NCBI GenBank assembly: GCA_963777725.1
Contig: CAVZRR010000014.1
Coordinates: 62,001-126,000 of the forward strand
Length of the DNA: 64,000 nt
Origin: RPQJ01 sp963777725
GTDB lineage: Bacteria; Pseudomonadota; Gammaproteobacteria; Steroidobacterales; Steroidobacteraceae
Reading direction: 5' to 3'
The translations under genes and the position numbers were made by a program. This document shows positions 17,678 to 26,692 of this stretch, one piece after another. The notes under the pieces are model-generated. The model was not told the DNA's origin, made no database searches, and saw only the letters and a program-made list of their open reading frames with translations. Positions within the stretch are counted from its first letter, which is position 1. Every line of letters starts with the position of its first letter.

Positions 17678-18838
17678 ATGCTGCCCCGCACTGTCATCAT
17701 CCTCGGCCTGGTCTCGCTGCTGAACGACGCGGCCAGCGAGATGATCACGCCGTTGCTGCCGATCTTCCTCACGGCGACGTTGGGCGCGGGCCCTGCGATC
17801 GTCGGCCTGGTGGAAGGACTGGCCGAGGCCACGGCGAGCTTGCTGAAGCTGTACTCCGGGCGGCTCGCGGATCGAGGCGTGCCGGCCAAACGGCTGGTCA
17901 TCGGCGGTTACGCGCTGTCCAACACGATGCGGCCGTTGATCGGGCTCGCCGCGGGCTGGACGATGGTGCTGCTGTTGCGCTTCCTGGACCGCGTCGGCAA
18001 GGGCCTGCGCACGGCACCGCGCGACGCATTGATCGCCGCTGCGACCGGGCCGGAGCAGCGCGGACGGGCCTTCGGATTCCACCGTTCGCTGGACCACGCC
18101 GGTGCCGTCATCGGCCCGCTGCTCGCGTTCGGCTTGCTCGCGGCGCAGGCGGACCTCGAGCACGTGTTCCTCGCGTCGGCGATTCCGGGCGTGCTGGTGG
18201 TTGCGCTGCTGGTGTTCGGTCTGCCGGCGGGGCCGTCAATCGTGCCAACCACACCGCAACGCTTCCGTTGGAGCGCGCTGCATGGTCGCCTGAAGGCCAT
18301 CATCGTGGCGGCCGGATTGCTGGCGCTGGCGAGCGTTCCCGAGGTTTTCGTCGTGCTGTGGGCGACGGAGGCGGGCATGGCCGTGGCCTGGGTGCCGCTG
18401 GTCTGGGCGGCCGCGAGTCTCGCGAAGATGCTGATCGCCATGCCCGCGGGCATCCTGTCCGATCGATTCGGTCGTTTGCCGCTGCTGATCGGCGGCTGGT
18501 CGGCGCGAGTGACCGTGCTGCTGCTGCTGGCATTCGCGCAGCCGTCCGCGATCGGTGTCTGGCTGCTGTTCATCGCGTATTCAGCGACCCTGGCAGTGAC
18601 CGAGCCGGCCGAGCGGGCGCTGATCGGTGACCACGCCGCGCCCGGAGAACGTGGCACGGCGTTCGGCTTGTATCACCTCACCAGTGGATTGCTGATCCTG
18701 CCGGGCGCGCTGATCTTTGGTGGACTCTGGCAGGAGCTCGGGTCGGCCACGGCCTTTACAGCGGCGGCGGTGGTCACGGGGCTGGCTGCGATCATGCTGC
18801 TCAGTCTCGCGCGGCCCAGCTCGCTCGGAGCCGGCTGA
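17678..18838 (+). CDS. MFS transporter
   Basis: A 386-residue major facilitator protein with about 12 hydrophobic helices. The cytoplasmic loop after helix 4-5 reads RTAPRDALIAAATGPEQRGR then AFGFHRSLDHAGAVIGP, a pattern seen in drug/metabolite efflux members. A second loop motif is GILSDRFGRLPLL. The frame stays open upstream to 17603 through the palindrome, but the ATG at 17678 gives a normal N-terminus, so it is preferred. No clear ribosome-binding site is visible. The substrate is unknown; it is followed by a toxin-antitoxin remnant. Confidence 0.8.
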   Translation: MLPRTVIILGLVSLLNDAASEMITPLLPIFLTATLGAGPAIVGLVEGLAEATASLLKLYSGRLADRGVPAKRLVIGGYALSNTMRPLIGLAAGWTMVLLLRFLDRVGKGLRTAPRDALIAAATGPEQRGRAFGFHRSLDHAGAVIGPLLAFGLLAAQADLEHVFLASAIPGVLVVALLVFGLPAGPSIVPTTPQRFRWSALHGRLKAIIVAAGLLALASVPEVFVVLWATEAGMAVAWVPLVWAAASLAKMLIAMPAGILSDRFGRLPLLIGGWSARVTVLLLLAFAQPSAIGVWLLFIAYSATLAVTEPAERALIGDHAAPGERGTAFGLYHLTSGLLILPGALIFGGLWQELGSATAFTAAAVVTGLAAIMLLSLARPSSLGAG

Positions 18839-18869
18839 CTCGGTCAATTTACCGGGGTAAGGTATCGCG

Positions 18870-19133
18870 ATGACCATCGCGCAATCCAAGCTCACTGCCC
18901 AGGGACTGATCTCAATGCCGGCCGAGGTGCGACGACGATTGGGCATCGGACCGGGCTCGGTCCTGGTCTGGGAGGAACGGGACGGGGAATTTGTCGTTCG
19001 GCGAGCAGGACGACGCACTTCGGATGAAATTCACGCCGCGCTTTTCGGCGACGAGCCCGTCGCAGCGACTGGTTCGGACGTCGTCAAGGACGGAATCCGG
19101 AAGTACGTCCGGCGTCGCCATGCGCGCCGTTGA
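18870..19133 (+). CDS. AbrB/MazE-type antitoxin (VapB-like)
   Basis: An 87-residue protein with an N-terminal swapped-hairpin AbrB fold: KLTAQGLISMPAEVRRRLGI then GPGSVLVWEERDGEFVVRRA. The C-terminal part would wrap the partner toxin. It overlaps the start of a PIN-domain gene by 14 bases, the usual VapBC layout. As the partner is truncated, it may now act only as a DNA-binding protein or be a relic. Confidence 0.82.
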   Translation: MTIAQSKLTAQGLISMPAEVRRRLGIGPGSVLVWEERDGEFVVRRAGRRTSDEIHAALFGDEPVAATGSDVVKDGIRKYVRRRHARR

Positions 19134-19316
19134 TACGAATCTTCTCGTCAGGCTGATCGTCCGGACGACGCGCGCAGGTGGCCGCAGCGGATCTTCGTGG
19201 TGCCGGCGCGTGGGTTCCACCTGGTGCTCGCTGAGCTGGTCTGGGTCCTGACGCGGTGCACGACATCCGACGCTCGAATCGCGACCGCTGACCTCATGAC
19301 AAGTGCCGGGCCTTGA
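19120..19316 (+). pseudogene. Truncated PIN-domain (VapC-like) toxin
   Basis: It begins MRAVDTNLLVRLIVR, the first strand of the PIN nuclease with its catalytic Asp. After one missing base near 19156, the frame continues with FHLVLAELVWVLTR, the second conserved PIN segment with its Glu. It stops after about 65 codons, where a normal VapC has ~130, so the third and fourth acidic residues are gone. Its 3' end overlaps the 3' end of hisIE on the other strand. The gene is a remnant even if the indel is an error. Confidence 0.75.
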
Positions 19317-19917
19317 GCTCCTTGACGACGTCCTCGAGCGTCAGGTTGCGCGACTTGAGCAGCACGAGCAGGTGGAAGACGAGGTCGGCGCACTCACTCA
19401 CGACGCCCTCGTCGTCGCGGGTCACGGCCGCGAGTGCGGTCTCGAGGCCTTCCTCACCGACTTTCTGCGCGATCCGGCTCGGGCCCTGGGCGAACAGGCG
19501 GGCGGTGTAGCTGCCCTCGGGCTGGTCGGAAATCCGGTGCGTGATGATGCTCTCGAGCAGCGCGAGGAACGCGAGCCGCTGCGCGTCGGTCGCAACCGCA
19601 TCGGCGAAGCACGACTCGGTGCCCTTGTGGCAGGTGGGCCCGAGCGGGTCGGCCAGCACGAGGATCGTGTCGGCGTCGCAGTCCGTGCTGACGTCCACGA
19701 CGTCGAGGAAATGGCCCGAGGTCTCGCCCTTGGTCCACAGCTGCTGCCGCGAGCGGCTGAAGAACACCACGCGACCGCTCGCGAGCGTCTCGCGCAGGGC
19801 GTCCTGGTTCATGTAGCCGAGCATCAGCACGCGGCCGGTGATCGCGTGTTGCACGATGGCCGGCAGCAGGCCATCGCCCTTGTCCCAGGCCAGCGTATGG
19901 ATCTCGTCGAGCGTCAC
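19294..19917 (-). CDS. hisIE: Bifunctional phosphoribosyl-AMP cyclohydrolase / phosphoribosyl-ATP pyrophosphatase
   Basis: A 207-residue fusion for steps 2 and 3 of histidine synthesis. The HisI part (residues ~1-120) has LMLGYMNQDALRETLASGRV and FFSRSRQQLWTKGETSGHFL plus the metal site DCDADTILV..GPTCHKGTESCF. The HisE part (~125-207) has the pyrophosphatase helices with KVGEEGLETALAAV and ECADLVFHLLVLL. The GTG start at 19917 overlaps the hisF stop (GTGA). It is the last gene of the operon. Confidence 0.95.
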   Translation of the reverse strand: MTLDEIHTLAWDKGDGLLPAIVQHAITGRVLMLGYMNQDALRETLASGRVVFFSRSRQQLWTKGETSGHFLDVVDVSTDCDADTILVLADPLGPTCHKGTESCFADAVATDAQRLAFLALLESIITHRISDQPEGSYTARLFAQGPSRIAQKVGEEGLETALAAVTRDDEGVVSECADLVFHLLVLLKSRNLTLEDVVKELKARHLS

Positions 19918-20681
19918 AGCCTCACCTCGATCTGCTGTTCGCGCAGGTAGCGTTTCAGGTCCGGAATCGCGATGGCAGCGGAGTGGAACACGCTCGCCGC
20001 CAGCGCGCCATCGACGTGGGCGACCGCGAACACGTCCGCGAAGTGCTCCATCGCACCGGCGCCGCCGGAAGCGATCAGCGGCACCCGGCAGACTGCGCGC
20101 ACGCGTTGCAGCTGCGCGAGGTCGTACCCCGTGCGCACGCCATCGCTCGCCATGCAATTGAGCACGATCTCGCCCGCGCCCCGATCCTGTGCCTCGCGCA
20201 CCCAATCGAGCGTGCGGCGCGCCGTGCTCCGCGAGCGCTCGGGATCGCCGGTGTACTGGTAGACCAGGAAATCATCGCCCACCGTCTGGCTGTCCACGCC
20301 GACCACGACGCACTGCGAGCCGAAGCGGTGGGCCAGCCGGTCGATCAGCGCAGGCTCGGCCAGGGCCGGGGAGTTCACCGAGATCTTCTCGGCGCCGGCG
20401 TTCAGCACCGCCTCGGCGTCCGCGACGCTGCGGATGCCGCCGGCCACGCAGAACGGGATGTCGAGCACCTGCGCGATCCGCGAGATCCAGCTGCGGTCCA
20501 CGGAGCGCTGCTCCGGGCTCGCGGTGATGTCGTAGAACACCAGTTCGTCGGCGCCCTCGGCGCGGTAGCGCGTGGCGAGCTCGAGGATGTCGCCCACGAC
20601 ACGGTGGTCGCGAAAGCGCACGCCCTTGACGACCTGGCCGTCGCGCACGTCGAGGCAGGGAATTATGCGGCGGGCAAGAAT
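19914..20681 (-). CDS. hisF: Imidazole glycerol phosphate synthase cyclase subunit, apparent AUU start
   Basis: A 255-residue (beta/alpha)8 barrel that, with HisH, converts PRFAR to IGP and AICAR. It carries the catalytic Asp in IIPCLDVRDGQVVKGVRF and the second one in GVDSQTVGDDF. The conserved N-terminus (M)LARRIIPCLDV aligns with an ATT codon at 20681-20679. No ATG, GTG or TTG lies in frame close upstream, while AGGAG lies eight bases before the ATT, inside hisA. Either it uses the rare AUU start or an indel hides a normal one. It overlaps hisA by 19 bases. Confidence 0.92.
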   Translation of the reverse strand: MLARRIIPCLDVRDGQVVKGVRFRDHRVVGDILELATRYRAEGADELVFYDITASPEQRSVDRSWISRIAQVLDIPFCVAGGIRSVADAEAVLNAGAEKISVNSPALAEPALIDRLAHRFGSQCVVVGVDSQTVGDDFLVYQYTGDPERSRSTARRTLDWVREAQDRGAGEIVLNCMASDGVRTGYDLAQLQRVRAVCRVPLIASGGAGAMEHFADVFAVAHVDGALAASVFHSAAIAIPDLKRYLREQQIEVRL

Positions 20682-21406
20682 GGCACGAGCTCCTCTGCGT
20701 TGAGACGACCCTCGAGCAGGGCGCGCCCGCTGATGACCGACGCCACGCCCGTCGCGGCCAGCGCGTGCAGGTCGTCCGCGGTGCTCACGCCGCCGGAGGC
20801 CTGCCACTCGACGCCGGGAAACCGGCGCACGGCTTCCGCGTACAGCGCGACGTTGGGGCCGGACAGCGCGCCGTCGCGGGCCACGTCGGTGCACAGCACG
20901 TGTCGCAACCCGTGCGGAACGTAGCGCTCGACGGCATCCCACAGGCTCGCCTCGGTCTGCTGCTCCCAGCCGTGGGTCGCGAGCCGCGGCGTGCGGCCCG
21001 CATCGAGGCGCACATCGAACGCCAGCACGATCCGCTCCGGCCCGAGGTCCCGCAGCCAGGCGGCCACTTCGTCCGGCTGGGTCACGGCGACGCTGCCGAC
21101 GACGACGCGGGCCACGCCGAGCGCAAGCAGCTCGTCCGCCACCTGGCGGCTGCGTACGCCGCCGCCGACCTGGATCGCGACCTGCGCGTCGGCCGCGGCG
21201 AGACGTCCGATGGCCTCACGATTGCCCTGCGAGCCCTGGCGCGCGCCGTCGAGGTCCACGACGTGGATCAGCTTCGCGCCCAACGCCCGGTAGCGCCCGA
21301 GGATCTCGATTGGATCCGTCGCATAGACAGTCTCCGCGTCGAAGCGGCCCTGCAGCAGGCGCACGCAGCGTCCGCCGCGCAGGTCGATCGCGGGAATCAG
21401 CAGCAT
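20663..21406 (-). CDS. hisA: ProFAR isomerase
   Basis: A 247-residue (beta/alpha)8 barrel isomerase, step 4 of histidine synthesis. It starts MLLIPAIDLRGGRCVRLLQG with the catalytic Asp, and the second half repeats the pattern with LCTDVARDGALSGPNVALY. VQVGGGVRS-type phosphate loops (IQVGGGVRSRQVADELLALG) are present. The start overlaps the hisH stop by one base. Confidence 0.96.
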   Translation of the reverse strand: MLLIPAIDLRGGRCVRLLQGRFDAETVYATDPIEILGRYRALGAKLIHVVDLDGARQGSQGNREAIGRLAAADAQVAIQVGGGVRSRQVADELLALGVARVVVGSVAVTQPDEVAAWLRDLGPERIVLAFDVRLDAGRTPRLATHGWEQQTEASLWDAVERYVPHGLRHVLCTDVARDGALSGPNVALYAEAVRRFPGVEWQASGGVSTADDLHALAATGVASVISGRALLEGRLNAEELVPFLPAA

Positions 21407-22014
21407 CAGGCCAGCTCCAGGAAATTCGCCAGCACGCGGCTGCCGGCCTGCGCCGAGCGTTCCGGGTGGAACTGCACGCCGTAAAAATTATCGCGATGCA
21501 CTGCGGCCGAGAACTCGCCACCGTAGTCGGTCGCCGCCAGCGTCCACGGCCCCGTCGGCACGGCGAAGCTGTGCACGAAATAGACGTAGGCGCCGTCGTC
21601 GAGGCCGCGGGTCAGCGGGTTCGGCGCGACGACGCGCAACTGGTTCCAGCCCATGTGCGGCACCGGGTAGTCCGGCCGGCGCGGGAACCGCGCGACGCGC
21701 TCCGCGATCAGCCCGAGACACTCGGTGTCCTCGCCGTCGTCGCCTTCCTCGCTGCTGGCGAACAGCAGCTGCATGCCGAGGCAGATGCCCAGCACGGGTT
21801 GCGTCAGCGCCGGGATCAGCTCGGTGAGTTCGAGGGCACGCAGCCGCGCCATCGCATCCGCCGCGGCGCCCACGCCGGGCAGGATCACGCGGGACGCCGC
21901 CCGCAGTTCGTCCGCGTCGGCCGTCAGGCGGGAGGTGGCCCCGAGCCGCTCCAGCGCATAGCGCAGCGAGGCGATGTTGGCGCCGCCGTTGTCGATGATC
22001 GCGACGTCGCTCAC
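21406..22014 (-). CDS. hisH: Imidazole glycerol phosphate synthase glutaminase subunit
   Basis: A 202-residue class I glutamine amidotransferase supplying ammonia to HisF. The nucleophile elbow is VLGICLGMQLLFASSEEG with its Cys; the His/Glu pair is in FYGVQFHPERSAQAG. The GTG start follows a GAGGA and lies 10 bases after the hisB stop. Confidence 0.95.
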   Translation of the reverse strand: MSDVAIIDNGGANIASLRYALERLGATSRLTADADELRAASRVILPGVGAAADAMARLRALELTELIPALTQPVLGICLGMQLLFASSEEGDDGEDTECLGLIAERVARFPRRPDYPVPHMGWNQLRVVAPNPLTRGLDDGAYVYFVHSFAVPTGPWTLAATDYGGEFSAAVHRDNFYGVQFHPERSAQAGSRVLANFLELA

Positions 22015-22024
22015 GCGCCGATCC

Positions 22025-23101
22025 TCACAGCACGCCCTTGCTGCTCGGCAGTTCGTTGCCCTGCACGCGGATCGCGCGACGCAGCGCGCGCCCGACGCCC
22101 TTGAAGCACGCCTCGACCATGTGGTGCGTGTTCTCGCCCTTGACCTCGATGTGGATCGCTGCGCCGAGGCTGTCGGCCAGCGAGCGGAAGAAGTGCGGGA
22201 CCAGCTCGGTGGGCAGGCCACCCACCGCGTCGCGTCCGAAGCGGCCGGTGAAGACCGAATACGAGCGCCCGGAGAGGTCGATCGCCACCTGGGCCAGCGC
22301 CTCGTCCATCGGCAGCACGAAGCCGTAGCGGCCGATGCCGCGCTTGTCGCCGAGCGCGTCACGCAGCGCCTGGCCGAGCGCCAGCGCGCAGTCCTCGACC
22401 GTGTGGTGCTCGTCGACCTCGAGGTCGCCATGGCACGCGACCTGCAGCGAGAACTCGCCGTGCTTCGCGATCTGCTCGAGCATGTGGTCGAAGAAGCCGA
22501 TCCCGGTCGAGATCGCGACCGGCGCCGGCCGATCGAGATTGACGGTCACTTCGATGTCGGTTTCCTTGGTGCTGCGCCGCACTTGCGCACCGCGGTCGAG
22601 GCGACACAGGCGCTCGACGATGGCCGGCCAGGTCGCGCCGTCCGCGCCGCTGGCCAGCACGCGCAGCCCCTCGATGCCGAGATTGGCGGCCAGTTGCATG
22701 TCCGTTTCGCGATCGCCGATCACGAAGCTGTGCGGCGGATCGAGCGTGTGCTCGACCAGGAATTGCGTGAGCAGCCCGGTCTGCGGCTTGCGGCACTCGC
22801 AGCCGTCGGCCGGGAAGTGCGGGCAGAAGAACTCCGCGTCGAACTCGATGCCCTGCGAAGCGAGCAGGTCGCGCAGGAAATCCTGCGGTTCGCGGAACGA
22901 CGGCTCCGGGAACGACGGCGTGCCGAGGCCGTCCTGGTTGCTGACCAGCACGAGCCGGTAGCCCGCTCGCTGCAACTCGAGCAGCGCTGGGATGACTCCG
23001 GGCAACAGCCGCAGCTTCTGCAGGCTGTCGACCTGCTCGTCGGGTGGTTCCTCGATGATCGTGCCGTCGCGATCGATGAACAGGATGCGCTCGCCGCTCA
23101 C
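22025..23101 (-). CDS. hisB: Histidinol-phosphatase / imidazoleglycerol-phosphate dehydratase
   Basis: A 358-residue bifunctional enzyme of the gammaproteobacterial type, steps 6 and 8. The N-terminal HAD phosphatase has ILFIDRDGTIIEEPPDEQVD, the zinc-loop CPHFPADGCECRKP and VIGDRETDMQLAANLG. The C-terminal dehydratase has GIGFFDHMLEQIAKHG, DLEVDEHHTVEDCAL and FKGENTHHM-type metal histidines (VKGENTHHMVEACFKG). The start overlaps the hisC stop. Confidence 0.97.
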   Translation of the reverse strand: MSGERILFIDRDGTIIEEPPDEQVDSLQKLRLLPGVIPALLELQRAGYRLVLVSNQDGLGTPSFPEPSFREPQDFLRDLLASQGIEFDAEFFCPHFPADGCECRKPQTGLLTQFLVEHTLDPPHSFVIGDRETDMQLAANLGIEGLRVLASGADGATWPAIVERLCRLDRGAQVRRSTKETDIEVTVNLDRPAPVAISTGIGFFDHMLEQIAKHGEFSLQVACHGDLEVDEHHTVEDCALALGQALRDALGDKRGIGRYGFVLPMDEALAQVAIDLSGRSYSVFTGRFGRDAVGGLPTELVPHFFRSLADSLGAAIHIEVKGENTHHMVEACFKGVGRALRRAIRVQGNELPSSKGVL

Positions 23102-24153
23102 AGGGCCTCCAGCGCGGCCAGCAGCCGCTCGTTTTGCTCGGGCGTGCCGACCGAGATGCGCAGGCAGTTCTCGAGGCCGGGGGCCGCACTGAAATCACGC
23201 ACCAGCAGGCCCGCCGACCGGCCGGCCTCGAGCGCCCGCCGGGCATCGCGGAACTCGACGAGCAGGAAGTTCGCGTCCGACGGGAACACCTGCGCGACCA
23301 CCGGCATCCGCTGCAGTCGTTGCTGCATCTTCGCACGCTCCGCGAGCAACGCCTCGATCCGCGCCGTCGCCATCGCGCGCTGCGGCGCTTCGGTCAGCGC
23401 GAGCACTTCCTCGACGGTGGAGGCGGGGATCGCATAGGGCGGAATGATCCGCTTCAGCAGACCGACGACGTCCTCGCTGGCGATCAGCGTGCCGAGTCGC
23501 GCGCCGGCGAGCGCATAGGCCTTGGACAGGGTTCGCAGCACGACCAGGTTCGGCAACTCGTCGAGCCGCGCCGTGAGGCTCGGGCGCCCGGCAAATTCGG
23601 CGTAAGCCTCGTCGACGCAGACGAGCGCGTGGCTGGCCAGTTCGCGGCACACCTGCAACATCAGCTCTTCGTCCAGCAGGTTGCCGGTCGGGTTGTTCGG
23701 CGAGCACAGGAACACGATCTTGGCGCGTCGCCCGGCCTCGATGACGGCCGGCGCATCAAGCGCGAAGCCGGGGCGCAGCAACGGCACCTCGGTGACGGTC
23801 GCGCCCTGGATCCGCGCCGCGACCTTGTAGAACCCGAAGGTCGGCGGCGTGATGACGACGCTGTCCTCGCCTGCGCGGCAGAAAGCCCGCACCAGCAGGT
23901 CGATCGCTTCATCGCTGCCCCGGCCGACCAGCACGCGTCCGGCCGGCACGTCGTACAGCCGGGCCATCCGCTCGACGAGCGCCCGTGGCTGCGGCTCCGG
24001 ATAGCGGTTCAACCCGGCCACCGTGTTGTCGCCCTGCGCGCGCCACGGCATCTCGTTGGCGTGCATGCGCTCCAGCGACGGATCCCAGGTGGCGTGCTGG
24101 TAGGGCTGCAATTGCAGGATGTCCGGTCGCGCGAGGGAGAGCACCGAACTCAT
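23098..24153 (-). CDS. hisC: Histidinol-phosphate aminotransferase
   Basis: A 351-residue PLP-dependent fold-type I aminotransferase, step 7. Seen are LNRYPEPQPRALVE, VGRGSDEAIDLLVRAF, CSPNNPTGNLL, the Asp/Tyr pair VCVDEAYAEF and the Schiff-base lysine in TLSKAYALAGARLG. The ATG overlaps the hisD stop by three bases (TCAT on the plus strand). Confidence 0.96.
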   Translation of the reverse strand: MSSVLSLARPDILQLQPYQHATWDPSLERMHANEMPWRAQGDNTVAGLNRYPEPQPRALVERMARLYDVPAGRVLVGRGSDEAIDLLVRAFCRAGEDSVVITPPTFGFYKVAARIQGATVTEVPLLRPGFALDAPAVIEAGRRAKIVFLCSPNNPTGNLLDEELMLQVCRELASHALVCVDEAYAEFAGRPSLTARLDELPNLVVLRTLSKAYALAGARLGTLIASEDVVGLLKRIIPPYAIPASTVEEVLALTEAPQRAMATARIEALLAERAKMQQRLQRMPVVAQVFPSDANFLLVEFRDARRALEAGRSAGLLVRDFSAAPGLENCLRISVGTPEQNERLLAALEAL

Positions 24154-25475
24154 GCGTCGGCCTCCCGCGCAATCGCGTCGAGGCGCACCGTGACTGCATT
24201 CGCGTGCGCGTCCAGTGACTCGAGCCGGGCGAGCGTGCGTGCCGTGATCCCGAGATCGGCGAGTCCCGCCGGCGTGACTTCCTGCACGGTGATCCGCTTG
24301 ACGAAATCGATCACGCCCAATCCGCTGTAGGCGCGCGCGTGACCGTAGGTGGGCAGCACGTGGTTGGTGCCGCTGCAATAGTCGCCCATCGTTTCCGGCG
24401 TCCACGCGCCGAGGAACACCGAGCCTGCGTTGCGGACGCGGCCGAGCCAGTCGCGCGGCGACTCGACCTGCAGGATCAGGTGCTCGGGCGCGTAGCGGTT
24501 GCTGACCTCGAGTGCCGTTTCGAGGTCCGCGACGACCAGCACGCGGCTCTCGGCGATCGAGCGCGCGGTGATCGCGCGACGGGGCAGCGCGGCCATCTGT
24601 CGCTCGACCTCGGCGACGCAGGCGACCGCCAGCACGCGCGACGTCGTCACCAGCACGACCTGCGCATCTTCACTGTGCTCGGCCTGCGCCAGCAGGTCCG
24701 CCGCGACGAATTCTGGGCGCGCCGACGCATCCGCGATCACCAGCACTTCGGAGGGACCGGCCGGCATGTCGAGCGCGGCCCCCAGCGCATCGGTCGCGAC
24801 GATCTGCTTGGCGGCCGTGACCCAGGCGTTGCCCGGGCCGAAGATCTTGTCGACCTTCGGCACGCTCGCCGTGCCGTACGCCATCGCGGCCACGGCCTGC
24901 GCGCCGCCGATCTTGAACACCCGCTCGATGCCACACAGCCGGGCCGCCACGAGCACGGCGGGGTCGGCCGTGCCATCGCGTCGCGGCGGCGTGCAGAGGA
25001 CCCGCACCGGGCAACCGGCGATGCGCGCCGGGATCGCCAGCATGATCGCCGTGGACGGCAGCGGCGCCGTGCCGGCCGGCACGTAAAGGCCGACCGCATT
25101 CAACGGCACGATCATCCGTTCGCAGACGACTCCCGGCGACGTCTCGACGCGCACGTCGCCGAGCACCTGGGTCTCGTGGAAGCGAGTGACCGTGCCGATC
25201 GCCCGGCGCAGCGCTGTGTGCTGCTCCTGCGTCAACGCAGTCTCGGCGGCGGCAAACTCCGCGGGCGTCACGGCGAACGAGTCGAGACGGACACCGTCGA
25301 GCTGCTCGGTGTACTCGCGCAAGGCTGCGTCACCGCGCTCCTGCACATCCGTCACGATGCGCCGGGCGCGCTCGAGCAGTCCCGCGGCATCACGTTGCGT
25401 CGGCCGTCGCAGCACCTCGGCCTGGCGCTCCGCGCCGAGTTCAGCCCAGTCCAGGATGGCCAGCGTCGCGCTCAT
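24150..25475 (-). CDS. hisD: Histidinol dehydrogenase
   Basis: A 441-residue zinc enzyme that oxidises histidinol to histidine in two steps. Motifs: YVPAGTAPLPSTAIMLAIPA, FKIGGAQAVAAMAYGT, IFGPGNAWVTAAKQ, GPSEVLVIAD and the C-terminal YSGTNHVLPTYGHARAYSGL region with the catalytic histidines (read here as CSGTNHVLPTYGHARAYSGL). Its ATG overlaps the hisG stop. Confidence 0.97.
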   Translation of the reverse strand: MSATLAILDWAELGAERQAEVLRRPTQRDAAGLLERARRIVTDVQERGDAALREYTEQLDGVRLDSFAVTPAEFAAAETALTQEQHTALRRAIGTVTRFHETQVLGDVRVETSPGVVCERMIVPLNAVGLYVPAGTAPLPSTAIMLAIPARIAGCPVRVLCTPPRRDGTADPAVLVAARLCGIERVFKIGGAQAVAAMAYGTASVPKVDKIFGPGNAWVTAAKQIVATDALGAALDMPAGPSEVLVIADASARPEFVAADLLAQAEHSEDAQVVLVTTSRVLAVACVAEVERQMAALPRRAITARSIAESRVLVVADLETALEVSNRYAPEHLILQVESPRDWLGRVRNAGSVFLGAWTPETMGDYCSGTNHVLPTYGHARAYSGLGVIDFVKRITVQEVTPAGLADLGITARTLARLESLDAHANAVTVRLDAIAREADA

Positions 25476-26371
25476 GGCAGCATTTTCTCCACGGGCAGCA
25501 CGAGGACCGCGCTGGCCCCGGCGGCCTTCAGGCTCTCGAGCGTCTCCCAGAACACGTTCTCGCGGCAGACCGCGTGCAGTGCGACCTTGTCGCCGGGCCC
25601 GTCGAGCGGAATCACGGTGGGCGACTCGCTGCCGGGCAGCAGCCGGCGGATCTCCGGCAGTGCGGAGCGGGGCGCGTGCAGCATGATGTACTTGCTCTCG
25701 CGCACCTGCTGCACGCCGTCGATGCGCAGCAGCAGGCGGCGCACCCAGTCGGCCTTTTCGTCCGGCAGTGGCACCGGCGTGCGGATCAGCGCCGCCTCGC
25801 TCTGCAGCACGGTCGTGACCTCGCGCAGGTGGTTGGCGGTCAGCGTCGACCCGGTCGAGACCAGGTCGCAGATCAGGTCGGCCCGGCCGAGGCGCGGTGC
25901 GATCTCCACGGCGCCCGACAGCGTGACGATCTCGGCCGTGATCGAGTTCTCGCGCAGGAAGCGCGCCAGCACGTGCGGGTACGTCGTGGCGATGCGGCGG
26001 CCGGCCAGGCTCGCGAGGCCGGCGTACGGGAAGTCGTCCGGCACTGCCAGCGAGAGCCGGCAGCGGCCGAAATCGAGGCGCTGGAGCAGTTCGAAGCGCG
26101 CCTGGCTGCCCCGGGCCGCCATCGCGAGGCGCTTCTCCTCGATGACGTTGATGCCGACCAGTCCCAGGTCGCAGACGTCTTCCTGCACCAGGTCGGGAAT
26201 GTCGTCGTCGCGGACGAACAGCACGTCGAGCGGCATGTTCTCGCCGTAGCACATCAACTGGTCCTTGCCGCGGCTGTACTTGAGGCCACACCGTGCGAGC
26301 AGGTCGAGCGAGTGATCGGTGAGGCGGCCGGACTTCTGGATCGCGATCCGCAACCGTTGCTGGCGTTCCAC
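25472..26371 (-). CDS. hisG: ATP phosphoribosyltransferase, long form
   Basis: A 299-residue HisG_L that joins ATP and PRPP in the first, feedback-controlled step. The N-terminus reads LRIAIQKSGRLTDHSLDLLA, the PRPP loop is DLICDLVSTGSTLTANHL, and a C-terminal regulatory domain (~residues 225-299) marks the long, HisZ-independent form. The GTG at 26371 sits one base after the stop of the TrpR-like gene, implying coupled translation. Confidence 0.95.
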   Translation of the reverse strand: MERQQRLRIAIQKSGRLTDHSLDLLARCGLKYSRGKDQLMCYGENMPLDVLFVRDDDIPDLVQEDVCDLGLVGINVIEEKRLAMAARGSQARFELLQRLDFGRCRLSLAVPDDFPYAGLASLAGRRIATTYPHVLARFLRENSITAEIVTLSGAVEIAPRLGRADLICDLVSTGSTLTANHLREVTTVLQSEAALIRTPVPLPDEKADWVRRLLLRIDGVQQVRESKYIMLHAPRSALPEIRRLLPGSESPTVIPLDGPGDKVALHAVCRENVFWETLESLKAAGASAVLVLPVEKMLP

Positions 26372-26372
26372 T

Positions 26373-26681
26373 TCAGCGCTCCTGCAGGCGACGGACGGCG
26401 AGGGCGTAGCCGCCATTGCCGGCCCCGAGATAACGGGCGACCCGCCCGATCGTGGTCACGCTGACCCCGGTCTGGCGGTGGATCTCGCGGTAGGGAATCT
26501 CCCGCTGCAGCAGCCCGACGACCGCCCAGCGGTCCGCCAGCGCCTGCAGCTCGGCGGGGGTGCACAGGTCGCGGAAGAAATCACGGCACTCCTCGACGCT
26601 GCGCAGCGTGAGGATGGCCTGGAACAGCGCGCGCTCGGCGGCGGCTTCCTGGCGCGGGGACAGGCTGCGGTGGGTCTTCAA
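26373..26681 (-). CDS. YerC/TrpR-family DNA-binding protein
   Basis: A 102-residue helical protein of the TrpR/YerC type: FFRDLCTPAELQALADRWAV, then the helix-turn-helix REIHRQTGVSVTTIGRVARY. It probably starts at a TTG at 26681. It is the first gene of the his operon, directly before hisG, a position kept in Xanthomonas-like genomes. It is therefore a candidate repressor of the operon, perhaps sensing histidine or a purine link; that role is inferred from position. Confidence 0.85.
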   Translation of the reverse strand: MKTHRSLSPRQEAAAERALFQAILTLRSVEECRDFFRDLCTPAELQALADRWAVVGLLQREIPYREIHRQTGVSVTTIGRVARYLGAGNGGYALAVRRLQER

Positions 26682-26692
26682 GGCGCGTTTCC

